Shown: positions 48,601 through 56,645 of the stretch, piece after piece | Position numbering within the stretch: the first letter of the stretch is position 1 | Layout of the letters: every line of letters starts with the position of its first letter | Assembly: GCA_009885955.1 (NCBI GenBank) | Contig: VFJS01000061.1 | Span: 32,390-96,389 of the forward strand | Direction of reading: 5' to 3' | DNA: 64,000 nt | DNA from: Spirochaetia bacterium | Lineage (GTDB): Bacteria > Spirochaetota > UBA4802 > UBA5550 | Translations under genes and position numbers: made by a program | Notes under the pieces: generated by a model | Told to the model about the DNA's origin: nothing | What the model saw: the letters and a program-made list of their open reading frames with translations, nothing else | The model's database searches: none

Positions 48601-50115
48601 CATCTCGGCCATGTTCTGCATGGTCTGGCCGGTGCCGGCCATGCAGCTCAGGTTCATCTTTGATTTATTCACCGTGCCGTTGGGGTTGAACCGGGTAAAT
48701 TTCGCGTCCTGGCCCCCGAGTTCGAAAATGGTATCCACCCCGCCATTGAAGTGCCTCACGCCGAAGGCGTGGCAGGTAATTTCATCCTTTACAATATCAC
48801 TGGATTTCATCGCAGGGTTTTTTTTCTGGTCGATAAAGAGTTTATGATAAAAAGCTCCCGAGGAGCCTGTAAATGCCGTGCCTGTAATCTCAATTCCGCT
48901 TCCAAGGTGCCTGCTGATCTGCCTGAATATCTCCTGCGCCGCCTGTAGCGGACGGCCGCTGGTATTGAGGCAGATCTCCGCAATGAGCTCAAGGTTTGCT
49001 TCATCGACAATTACAGCTTTGGTAGTTGTAGAGCCGCCGTCCATGCCCATGAGGACCCTGCGCCTGTGGCCTGCGATCCCGGCATATATTTTCAGATCAT
49101 CCTTCACCGCCTCAGGGGACGTATCGTTCACAGACCGTACCTTGCTCAGAGCATTGCTCAGAGGAGGGGCTTTTTTTATGCTCTCTTTATCGGATTTTGA
49201 TATGCCGGCCAGGTCTCCGGGCTTAAATTTCATTCCCATATTGCCGGCTTTTATGACAGCGCCGATTGCCCCTGCCTTCTGAAAGTTTTCAGGCACATCA
49301 ATTGCCATGCCGAGTTCTGCCTCGAGCATCCTGACCATGGCCCTTGATGCGAATACGCCGCCTGTGGCAATTGCCTGCTTCGAAGGGTCGAAAATCCTGG
49401 TCCTGAGGACATCGGAGCGGTAATTTCTGATTATCCTTACACATGTCCCTTTAAGGATATTTCCAATTGTTTCGCCCCGGTTCTGAAGGTGGATCATATC
49501 TGACTGGATTACGACACCGCACCTGCCGCCAACGCTCACATCCCTGTCTGAAAGCTCCAGTTCTTCAACTGCCCTCGAAAAGGTCTGTTTCAGACGGTTC
49601 TGCAGAATCTCCCTGTTCTTTCTCCTGTCATCGCCCATGGTGACAGGAAACTCGTTCTCAAAAAACCTGCGGCACTGCCTGGCAATCAGTATGCCGCTCC
49701 CGCCGCCGCATTTGGTGCCGGTGCCGTGATCCTGGGTGAAGGACATGAACCTTGTCTCAACATTCACCCTCTCCTTCTCAAAATAGTATGGATCCTTTGC
49801 ACCGATGTGGAATATATACTGAGCTTCCGGGGCTATCCGGCTAGCACCGGCCGGGATGGTAATGGTATCATGGTAAAAAGGCATACCGAGCCTCGCTGCT
49901 ATAAGCCCTGAGATGCTCCCGGTGAAGGCTGTAGTTATAATATCTTTGTAGGGGAAAATGGCAAGGATATCCGAATAGATGTCAAAAAGGGCATCGGCGG
50001 GATTTCCGAAATGGAAGACTGTTTCAGGTGAATGGCATATGTTTAACCCCCTGTCTGCGACAACGGCATTTATTGAATCAGTCCCTATATCAAATCCGAC
50101 ATAATATCCGCTCAT
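45673..50115 (-). CDS. Large 2-hydroxyacyl-CoA dehydratase activase-related protein (1480 aa)
   Basis: Two ASKHA/BadF-type ATPase regions (YYVGFDIGTDSINAV at 3-17; VLMGMDGGSTTTKAV near 355), with cysteine blocks CGVVIQSD near 197 and DDTCGVFTEAGIS near 526 typical of the [4Fe-4S] site of HgdC-type activators. Then DUF2229 (ILIPRSLTFLNEKG near 727) and an HgdB-like C-terminal part. Such fusions may drive electrons to a dehydratase; substrate unknown. Longest gene of the window. Confidence 0.93.
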   Translation of the reverse strand: MSGYYVGFDIGTDSINAVVADRGLNICHSPETVFHFGNPADALFDIYSDILAIFPYKDIITTAFTGSISGLIAARLGMPFYHDTITIPAGASRIAPEAQYIFHIGAKDPYYFEKERVNVETRFMSFTQDHGTGTKCGGGSGILIARQCRRFFENEFPVTMGDDRRKNREILQNRLKQTFSRAVEELELSDRDVSVGGRCGVVIQSDMIHLQNRGETIGNILKGTCVRIIRNYRSDVLRTRIFDPSKQAIATGGVFASRAMVRMLEAELGMAIDVPENFQKAGAIGAVIKAGNMGMKFKPGDLAGISKSDKESIKKAPPLSNALSKVRSVNDTSPEAVKDDLKIYAGIAGHRRRVLMGMDGGSTTTKAVIVDEANLELIAEICLNTSGRPLQAAQEIFRQISRHLGSGIEITGTAFTGSSGAFYHKLFIDQKKNPAMKSSDIVKDEITCHAFGVRHFNGGVDTIFELGGQDAKFTRFNPNGTVNKSKMNLSCMAGTGQTMQNMAEMIGLDISSTFHEHAMRAASTPVVDDTCGVFTEAGISRLVALGFPRDEIAAAIVYGFMGGYVNKFVGNEKFGETASAQGGPFNGISCLAALAMHTGMDINAFPHRQLFGALGAAIALHGEIAGAAGEGIPRGSKFRGLEIGEMDFVRRTENCSTLVEASCGVKDCMLQMYEMAGDMVYSGGACPKGNTGVSGRRAPDYVAMYRNMLARHLEKYVSDISAPGVRERILIPRSLTFLNEKGVFYTALYKSLGFDIAVSPESDDAIVAMGINHSHSETCYPVKLAHGHAAFLKKHMRKGRDWILLVNAIGREGKKFCPYVAGDGFLARVALSIDSSDALLPVVNFNNPDYPIDRTIYKDLKRVFGRRFSMHDVSRALGLAHAAEKEFLDEIYSRGARIVDALKKRDVKIFLGIGRGYTILDDKASSRIHELFASNGLHFVPSFFIRDPGYDISDIAENMYWYQGARIINYNLLTAMDPGFFPVRETNFNCGADSMIIFHEESIINRSGKPHLVLQTDGHSSNAQFGTRALANFEVVKSHRHRPLTLDDFRITVQGPEMKGRIVGIPYMGENSHVISAAFRSLGYESEVMKTRTAKGCELSTKFVYSNACSPFTFQVGDCLAWLFELKERGIDPVEKALVFQPMTNGPCRFGQYFVILRKFFDECGFSGVPIFNPDSEVDYSNVPIPPVEIARLIQLYFKGTTCNDILADALLRTRPYERESGSADRAYGELSRELYGIVERGSDSEALSALMKKGAERYASLIDPALKRKPIVMMNGEIFVRSHPEANQDSIRLLEKYGLEVRLASLSQWFEYTNKKAIRQYIRAGRWKKLLEAVIKRIYMKRTSNRFYFPFREFLNGRDPHSTEHMIDSAQKDLIYDRLVTGESPISIGEAHMFTRGLLPDISGIYHVGPFGCMHETAATSQINALIQQQRLRAKNMNERIIPFMDAVFGDSELPNLEAEIAAFAEKCYLRMVILLQEN

Positions 50116-50800
50116 GAAAAACCTGAAATATATTTGTTTATCTATACATTCCTATACCGGAAAATCCAGGAATTGGACCGATCCGGCTGAGTTATTGACA
50201 CAATACAATATGAAGCCGGTAATGCAACAATTTATTCTGAAATTTGCGGAAACCATAACAGGTTATTATTCATTGATGGCGCTTGGAGATTATGTTTATT
50301 TGCTTCAAAATAAATAATAAACAGGTTTTTAAGCAGTATTTATTGTAGTACAAAGCATATAATCATGTAATAACGAGTTAGTAATCCATAAAAATATCGC
50401 TCAGAGTATTTTAGTATTTTATCAAAACATTGGGTTGATCCCTTCGAGGTGATGGTTGGCAATCATTTAATCCTGCTCAGAGAAGGGTTCATGGAGCGAA
50501 GTAATTACAATATGATATAGTATATTATCTGTATCTTCATTATGCCTTATAGCTCAGAGCAATTAATTTTCCAATATAAAAACAGGGGTTATATACCAAT
50601 AATTTTGATCGTTGAATAATATTTAACATTAATAACAAATTATTTGGGCTGTTTTATCGGTTCAATTGCTGGAAGTGAAATACATGGAAACACATTAAAA
50701 AAATTGCTCTGCATAAGTTTTATATTAATGCTGAATAATTACTTTGAGTGGGGAATTTCAATGAATTGCAGTATAAAAAATATATTGTAGTTTTTTTGAA
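50116..50800. other. Gene-free region left of the REP-type transposase
   Basis: 685 AT-rich bases. Contains GCTCAGAGTATT (50399-50410), GCTCAGAGAA near 50475 and the full palindrome GCTCAGAGC at 50552-50560. A plus-strand frame from 50114 to 50317 shows no recognisable product. Confidence 0.5.
50552..50564. repeat. Left 13-bp inverted repeat flanking the transposase
   Basis: GCTCAGAGCAATT; its exact complement lies at 51482-51494 on the other side of the transposase. The 9-base core GCTC-W-GAGC is itself palindromic. Confidence 0.8.
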
Positions 50801-51403
50801 TTATGAATGTAAAATATATTCCGGGAAAATTTTTTTCCTGAAATTCTCTTCGAAATCAAGAAATTTCTTCACCCTATCTTTAAATGAAATTCCGAAATTT
50901 AAAAAATATTTATGATATGTTAATTTTACAGGCGATATATAATTTTCATCAATATAAAAAAACATACAACCATATATATAATTTCTTGCGTCAGTAACAT
51001 AATTTGCCATGACCGGATTATTAATTATATAACAATTAATGTAATTAAATGCCATTTCAGGATCATCTGACTCCTCAATTATGGTATCCCCAAATCTTTC
51101 ATTCCAGAAAGGACCACTCCTACCCATCTTTTTATTATACCTGATTGCATATTGAGCCTTAATGAACTGCATTATCAATGATATTGAAGGACCTTCTTCA
51201 AGAGTTCCAATAAAAAAATGGAAATGGTTATCCATGATTACATAGGAAAAAAGTTCAAATCTATATTTTTCAAGGGCCATATTCATGACTTTAATCATAA
51301 GGTCCTTCATCTTATCATGTTTCATCATATTTTTTTTATCAATGCATCTTGAATATAAATGATAAGTAAGGTTAGGCTCGCACCTTCTTACAGGATTTGT
51401 CAT
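50801..51403 (-). CDS. REP-associated tyrosine transposase (Y1 HUH family)
   Basis: 200 aa. MDNHFHFF near 72 holds the HUH pair of histidines; QFIKAQYAIRYN near 108 carries the single tyrosine. FWNERFGDTIIEE near 125 is common in this family. It matches RAYT-type rather than full IS200 transposases. Flanked by 13-base inverted repeats at 50552 and 51482 and surrounded by GCTC-W-GAGC palindromes, the pattern expected for a RAYT that moves REP-type hairpins. Confidence 0.9.
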   Translation of the reverse strand: MTNPVRRCEPNLTYHLYSRCIDKKNMMKHDKMKDLMIKVMNMALEKYRFELFSYVIMDNHFHFFIGTLEEGPSISLIMQFIKAQYAIRYNKKMGRSGPFWNERFGDTIIEESDDPEMAFNYINCYIINNPVMANYVTDARNYIYGCMFFYIDENYISPVKLTYHKYFLNFGISFKDRVKKFLDFEENFRKKIFPEYILHS

Positions 51404-51981
51404 ATATTCTCCAGTTTCCTAAATTCAATGCAATACATTTCTTATATTAATACGATTAAAACAGGAGAATATAGAAAGAAAAATTGCTCTGAGCATAGTT
51501 TTGTTCTTCTGAGAAACAAAGAAATGTTAAGGTAAAATCCTCTCATTCCATCAAAAAATCGGAAAAATCCTTAGAGCAAAACCAGAAGAATCTTTTGAAA
51601 GTAATGATGTAAAAGATAACAAAAATTCATAACTCTTGCCAAAATTTACATATAAAGCAGAAATTAACAAAAAATGCATGAAAAAATTGAATGCTCTGAG
51701 CAAGGAAATTGCAAGGAACAATGAATTAGCTCAGAGCAACCTAAAATGAGCAACCTAAATTATTTATTAATTCCGGTTCATAAACATCTTATTTTTTATT
51801 TGAAATGTCCAAATTTCGGCTCAACAAAAGGGTGTGGTAGAATGAACCGGCATTGGCAGGTTACTGAACAAAAAAAATTAAGGCCCGCTACCAGCATGAA
51901 GATGTTATTTACCCTGAACGGCCCCTCGTACCAGGCAATTCAGGGTAAAGCAATAATTTTATTCAATCTCCATACATACTG
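51404..51981. other. Gene-free region right of the transposase
   Basis: 578 bases with further palindromes: 51486-51494, 51693-51701 and 51729-51737. At 51909-51948 TTACCCTGAA and TTCAGGGTAA form a 10-bp stem with a 20-base loop just past the propeller gene stop, a weak terminator candidate because no T-run follows. Confidence 0.5.
51482..51494. repeat. Right 13-bp inverted repeat flanking the transposase
   Basis: AATTGCTCTGAGC, exact complement of the copy at 50552-50564. The same 13-mer in the left orientation recurs at 59787-59799. Confidence 0.8.
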
Positions 51982-54378
51982 TCAATAGAAGAGACAACGA
52001 TGATTATACCTATCAACAATATACAATCTACCGTTGGAATCAACACTGACACCCGAAGGATTATTCAAGCTGTCAGCACTGAGCCCTCCCTTATTCATTG
52101 TATAGGTTGTAAAATTCCTTCCCTGACCATAAACAGCTATGGCTGTGGTGCTCGTTCCTGGGTAATACAATACTCGATGAGAACTATACGCAGCGATAAA
52201 TACACCACTGGCACAAGCGACTACCTCATAGGGGGCTGTTAATGAATTGCTATTCACCCCATTAACAGTTTGATATGTGCTGGTTGCAAAATTGCCACCC
52301 TGGCCATAAACCCGCGTTGCCGTTGTGCTTGTACCTGAAAAATAGAGCACGCGGTTATTTACTCTATCAGAAATATATACCCCGCTGCCATATGCTGATA
52401 CTCCATTAGGCTCATATAAGGAATTAGCGCTAAGACCGCCATTATTTGGTGTTGCAGTTGAGAAACTCCCTCCCTGGCCATAAACCCGCGTTGCCGTTGT
52501 GCTTGTGCCGGTGTAATACAAAACCCGATTATTATCTCTATCTGCGATATATACCCCGCTTGAATCAACTGCAACACCAAAAGGAGCAAACAGTGAATTT
52601 TCACTTGTACCCCCATTATTGGCTGTGTTAGTAGTGAAACTTCCGCCCTGGCCATAGACCCGGATCGCCGTGGTGCTTGTACCACTATAATACAATACTC
52701 GGTTATTATTTGGTTCAGCAATATATATCCCGTTTGAATCAATAGCTATTGACTGTGGAAAATATAAACTGTTGGCACTAATCCCGCCGTTATTTGGTGT
52801 TGAAGTAGTAAAACTCCCACCCTGTCCGTATACACGGGTGGCCGTAGTGCTTGTACCGCTATAATACAATACTCGGTTATTATATCCATCAGCAATATAT
52901 ACCCCGGTTGATGTCACGGTAATACGATATGGAGTATTTAGGCTATTCGCGCTTATCCCCCCATTATTACTCGTATTCGTTATAAAACTCCCTCCCTGGC
53001 CATAAACGCGGAGAGCCGTTGAATTATAGACATAGAGAGTTGTCTGCTGGACTGAAGAGCCCCCGGCATTTGTCGCGACTACAATGATCCGGTACATGGT
53101 GCTTGTAGAAAGGCCGGAAAACAGGCGCCCAGCGGCAGAGACGTCAAAGGGTCCCTGGGTGGCACCAAACACATTGGTACCTGAGGCAAAGATTATTCCG
53201 TCAACACCAAGGAAGGCATTGACAGTGGGTGCCGGATTGCCCCCGGCGAAAAAGGTGGGCAGATCCAGGGTTATGGATGACGCATCGGAAGCTGATATAA
53301 CCAGGGGATTTAGTACCGGCACCGTTGATGTGGTGCTCTGGGTAATCTGCTGCACTGAATACCCGGCGCTGTTTTCCGCCACAACAATGATTTTATATGC
53401 CGTCGCGGCGCTCAGGCTGGTAAATTGCTTTGATGATGTGGCTACATTCACTGGCCCCTGCAGGTAACTGCTCACGGAGGTGGCTGTCACTGATATGGAG
53501 GCGCTTAATCCTAAATATGCCAGGACCGTGGGAGTGGGGTTCCCTGCTATGGAAAAGGTTGGTTGTGCCAGGGTTATGGTTGTAGCATCGAATGAAGATA
53601 TGGAGAGCGCGTTCAATACCGGCGTTATGGCGGCCGTGCTCTGGACAATCTGCTTCACCGAATATCCCTGGCTATTTTCAGCCACAACAATAATTCTATA
53701 GGTGGTATTGGTACTCAAGCTGGAAAACTGGCATGTGGATGTGGCAACGCTCACCGGCCCCTGCGTTGAATTACTCACGGTAGAACCGGAAACCGTTATG
53801 GTCCCGTCAATTCCTATATAGGCCCTCACCACGGGTATCGGATTCCCGGCGGTGGAGAAGGTCGGCTGGCCCAGGGTTATGGAGCTTAAATCGGACGCGG
53901 TTATGACAAGGTTATTCATTACCGGTGCTATGGACGCCGTGCTCTGTATGATCGATTGTACCGAATAGCCCGCGGTATTTTGCGCGATTACAACGATTTT
54001 ATAGGTGGTATTGGCGCTTAATCCGGTGAAGGTGCAATCACCTGATGAGGCGTCAATTGGCCCCTGCTCATAATTGTTCACCGATGAACCCGATATGGTT
54101 ATGGTCCCGCTCACTCCGATATAAGCAGCCACAATGGGTACCGGACTCCCTGCGGTTCCAAAGGTCGGCTGGGACAGGGTGATGGAGCTGGAATCTGACG
54201 CCGTTATAACAAGGGCGTTCATCACCGGTGCAACGGATGACGGGTCGGTTCCGGAAGAATAATTTGTCCCAAGCGGGTCATTGGGATTGTTATAATCGAT
54301 TTCACCCCCCACATTATCGCATGACACCTGTGTTAAAATTAATGAAAGGGATAAAAAGATAAAAGATAATTTATTCAT
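51982..54378 (-). CDS. Repetitive lipoprotein: four Fn3-like domains then six NHL propeller blades
   Basis: 798 aa. Signal peptide with lipobox-like TQVSC at about 16-20. Residues ~49-453 are four ~100-residue Fn3-like repeats (each ends with a YKIIVVAENSAGYSVQQ-type strand). Residues ~454-798 are six ~57-residue NHL blades built on RVYGQGGSF and GVYIADRxNNRVLYYSGTS. Adjacent blades are nearly identical, suggesting recent duplication. Probably surface-exposed. Follows the CsgG-like gene on the same strand. Confidence 0.9.
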   Translation of the reverse strand: MNKLSFIFLSLSLILTQVSCDNVGGEIDYNNPNDPLGTNYSSGTDPSSVAPVMNALVITASDSSSITLSQPTFGTAGSPVPIVAAYIGVSGTITISGSSVNNYEQGPIDASSGDCTFTGLSANTTYKIVVIAQNTAGYSVQSIIQSTASIAPVMNNLVITASDLSSITLGQPTFSTAGNPIPVVRAYIGIDGTITVSGSTVSNSTQGPVSVATSTCQFSSLSTNTTYRIIVVAENSQGYSVKQIVQSTAAITPVLNALSISSFDATTITLAQPTFSIAGNPTPTVLAYLGLSASISVTATSVSSYLQGPVNVATSSKQFTSLSAATAYKIIVVAENSAGYSVQQITQSTTSTVPVLNPLVISASDASSITLDLPTFFAGGNPAPTVNAFLGVDGIIFASGTNVFGATQGPFDVSAAGRLFSGLSTSTMYRIIVVATNAGGSSVQQTTLYVYNSTALRVYGQGGSFITNTSNNGGISANSLNTPYRITVTSTGVYIADGYNNRVLYYSGTSTTATRVYGQGGSFTTSTPNNGGISANSLYFPQSIAIDSNGIYIAEPNNNRVLYYSGTSTTAIRVYGQGGSFTTNTANNGGTSENSLFAPFGVAVDSSGVYIADRDNNRVLYYTGTSTTATRVYGQGGSFSTATPNNGGLSANSLYEPNGVSAYGSGVYISDRVNNRVLYFSGTSTTATRVYGQGGNFATSTYQTVNGVNSNSLTAPYEVVACASGVFIAAYSSHRVLYYPGTSTTAIAVYGQGRNFTTYTMNKGGLSADSLNNPSGVSVDSNGRLYIVDRYNHRCLFY

Positions 54379-54401
54379 AACTACTCCTGGGATGCAATAG
54401 A

Positions 54402-55346
54402 TTAAAACTGAATCGTGATTCCGGTCACTATACAGGGCCGGTTGAAATAATTGTTCCCCTGGGAAATCATGGGGCTCATGTACACAAAAGGAATAATTCC
54501 TGGATCAAAAATATTAAGTCCCCGGGCACTTCGCGCAGGGGAAAAAGCAAAGTACTGATAGAAAAAATATCCTGCAGCCAGGAAGGACGCTCCGCCCACT
54601 CCATAGGAAATATTTCTGTACAGGGCAAATTTCGCAGCGTCATCCCTGTTGCTTTTCATATCTTTATGGAGCTTTTCAGCCTCGGCCGATGCTGTTGCCG
54701 CCTTATATTTAACTGCCATGGAATCATAATCAGATTTCAGTGAACCCACCTGCATGTTGAAGTAATATCCCCCTCCAAACGACAGGAGAGATAGCCCGGT
54801 AAAGCCGAAGGCAGGGACACCGTAGGGGTTCCCTGCCCCCTGTTTTTTATCGCCGCCCCCTTTTCCAGCCACCCCTTTCTTATCAATGCTGCCGACCAGT
54901 TTACTGACGTAATTTGAAACAGTGGAGTGGAGATCACCCTCATCATTTGCAACGGCCTTCTCACTGAATTCAGCCACCCCTTTCTCTACGTCAACGATCC
55001 TTCCGGTTATTATTATTTTCCCGCCAAGCTTCATCACCGAACCGACGAGGATTTTCCTTGCACTCAGGACTTTCCCCATCTCAACCGCGCAGGAAACATC
55101 GGTGCAGCCCGATTGCTGCACACCCTGCTCCTTCAATATCTGGTTCATCTGGGCCCTTTCGATAATGATGAACCTATCTGCGTTGATGAGCTCGTTCCGT
55201 ATCAATTCCGATATCTTCCCCGCATCGGACACCGATATGTCCTTTGCTTCAAAATCCATTATGGCAATCCGCATCTTTTCCTGGGAATATCCGGCGATTG
55301 CGGAGACAAGGAATAATATTGTCAAAAAAAGTTTTATCATTTTCAT
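54402..55346 (-). CDS. CsgG-like exported protein
   Basis: 314 aa. Signal peptide 1-21. RIAIMDFEAKDIS near 26-38 and ISELIRNELINADRFIIIERAQMNQILKEQG-like blocks (about 45-76) fit CsgG/DUF2380 proteins. CTDVSCAVEMGK gives a CxxxxC pair. The C-terminal half has a glycine-rich region and a membrane-like segment near 253-268. Possibly assembles at the outer membrane with the propeller lipoprotein 23 bases downstream. Two microsatellites lie upstream. Confidence 0.83.
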   Translation of the reverse strand: MKMIKLFLTILFLVSAIAGYSQEKMRIAIMDFEAKDISVSDAGKISELIRNELINADRFIIIERAQMNQILKEQGVQQSGCTDVSCAVEMGKVLSARKILVGSVMKLGGKIIITGRIVDVEKGVAEFSEKAVANDEGDLHSTVSNYVSKLVGSIDKKGVAGKGGGDKKQGAGNPYGVPAFGFTGLSLLSFGGGYYFNMQVGSLKSDYDSMAVKYKAATASAEAEKLHKDMKSNRDDAAKFALYRNISYGVGGASFLAAGYFFYQYFAFSPARSARGLNIFDPGIIPFVYMSPMISQGNNYFNRPCIVTGITIQF

Positions 55347-55553
55347 GACTTCTCCTTCAAAATTATTATATGACTTTTAAAAATCATATCCTGGCATTGA
55401 TCTGATTTAAAGAGGATAATGAGTTATGCCTGTTTGATGATAAAAAATTTTGTTGTGAGAAAAAAATTTCTCTGCAATAATCTATTCCCATTTGCTTATG
55501 AAATAAATATACAAAATCTGCAAATTTTGGAGTTTTAAAATATTTTATTTTAC

Positions 55554-55576
55554 AGAGAGAGAGAGAGAGAGAGAGA
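55554..55576. repeat. (AG)11 microsatellite
   Basis: 23 bases of perfect AG repeat, about 208 bases upstream of the CsgG-like ATG. Tracts like this change length by slippage. Confidence 0.9.
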
Positions 55577-55662
55577 ATGTAACTGCTCAACAAATTATCA
55601 ATATGTATTATCCCCTCCATCAATACAATTTTATAATACAATTTTATCCTTTATGCTCTTTT

Positions 55663-55682
55663 GCTTGCTTGCTTGCTTGCTT
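55663..55682. repeat. (GCTT)5 tetranucleotide microsatellite
   Basis: Five perfect GCTT units, 87 bases from the AG tract. Tetranucleotide tracts are classic phase-variation switches in other bacteria. Confidence 0.9.
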
Positions 55683-55773
55683 GATAGTATGATTATTTTT
55701 AAATACAATAATCATACATTGATTAACTGTCAAGAAAAAAAAATTTATTCCAGGTTTAATAATGTTTCCCGTG

Positions 55774-56451
55774 TTACTTCATCCTGTTCTTCTCCCGAAT
55801 CCTCTCCATCATCTCCTTTGCTTTGTCCCTGGCCTTTAGCTCGTTTGAGTCGCACGGGACGTCCCAGGGCTTTGTTATGTTCCAGGAGAGCTTTATCAGG
55901 AGTGGACTTTCAGGTAATGCCCCGGGGTCGCACATGGTATATCCCATAAATTCAACAGGTTTTTCCTGGTACGAGGCACGCACTGCATCCCGTATGAGGC
56001 CCGGGTCCCCCTGGAACTGCAGGTCAATGAGGGTTACCTGTTTTCTGAAACGTTCTATAAATTCGATGGGGACATTGTACAGAATCGGGTGAAGGGCTTC
56101 GGTCCCTATGATTTTGTTCTTATCATCAACGCCATTCTTCATAAGGGCTTTCAGCGCCTCCCCGGTGCTGTGCCCCGGGGATTCAGGACCGCCGAGGATG
56201 AGCCAGCGGATATTGGGGTTGGCAACGACATTACATATTATTTTCTCAAAGCCGATATTTGGGGTCTGGACAGTCCCGGAAAGTGCGGCCCCGCTTTCAG
56301 CGCCTGCACGCACCAGGGATTCAATCTCCGGCGGAATCTTGTCCTCATCGGTATTCAGTATTATGGCCACGGCGGCAGGGGAAAAATCATTCCCCCGGAT
56401 GTAACGACCAGGTTCCGGGGGATAATCGGGATGGGATTTTACTTTTAGCAT
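55774..56451 (-). CDS. MtrA-like corrinoid protein
   Basis: 225 aa. GYRY-less start but strong match to the MtrA family: AALSGTVQTPNIGFEKIICN, NPNIRWLILGGPE, then GHSTGEALKAL carrying the histidine that binds cobalamin in methanogen MtrA, and ERFRKQVTLIDLQF. It lacks the C-terminal membrane anchor of archaeal MtrA, so it is soluble. Methanogens use MtrA in methyl transfer; in this bacterium the methyl partner is unknown. Lies 194 bases from the flavoprotein gene on the same strand as the arsenic genes. Confidence 0.87.
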   Translation of the reverse strand: MLKVKSHPDYPPEPGRYIRGNDFSPAAVAIILNTDEDKIPPEIESLVRAGAESGAALSGTVQTPNIGFEKIICNVVANPNIRWLILGGPESPGHSTGEALKALMKNGVDDKNKIIGTEALHPILYNVPIEFIERFRKQVTLIDLQFQGDPGLIRDAVRASYQEKPVEFMGYTMCDPGALPESPLLIKLSWNITKPWDVPCDSNELKARDKAKEMMERIREKNRMK

Positions 56452-56488
56452 GGATTACTCCTTTCAAGATGATATAATTCACTTATTG

Positions 56489-56529
56489 TGCTCTGAGCTT
56501 CCTGGCTTTCCACTCGCCGTGCTCTGAGC
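56489..56529. repeat. Two GCTCTGAGC palindromes
   Basis: GCTCTGAGC at about 56489 and again at 56521, 32 bases apart in the gap between the MtrA-like and flavoprotein genes. Same 9-mer as around the transposase at 50.8 kb. Confidence 0.7.
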
Positions 56530-56645
56530 TCCTTCACCCTGTTCCGGGAGACGAGCCGGGGATGGGGTATTTATCAAAAAAATTCCCCTCCTGAACCAAA
56601 AAACAACGTTCTCATGCCCAAATAAAAACATACACTTCCTTGATT

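Larger units (their letters stand above)
55347..55773. other. Upstream region of the CsgG-like gene with two microsatellites
   Basis: 427 AT-rich bases with no convincing gene. It holds (AG)11 at 55554-55576 and (GCTT)5 at 55663-55682. A minus-strand frame of 85 codons across the AG tract has serine/leucine repeats caused by the tract and is not convincing. Confidence 0.55.

Noticed and set aside
50114..50317. 67-aa plus-strand frame
   Set aside because: No ribosome site, no recognisable product, lies in AT-rich gap of repeats.
51746..51988. 80-aa plus-strand frame
   Set aside because: Runs through repeat and hairpin sequence and into the antisense end of the propeller gene.
55384..55641. 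85-aa minus-strand frame across the AG tract
   Set aside because: Serine/leucine repeat comes from the microsatellite; no family or ribosome site.
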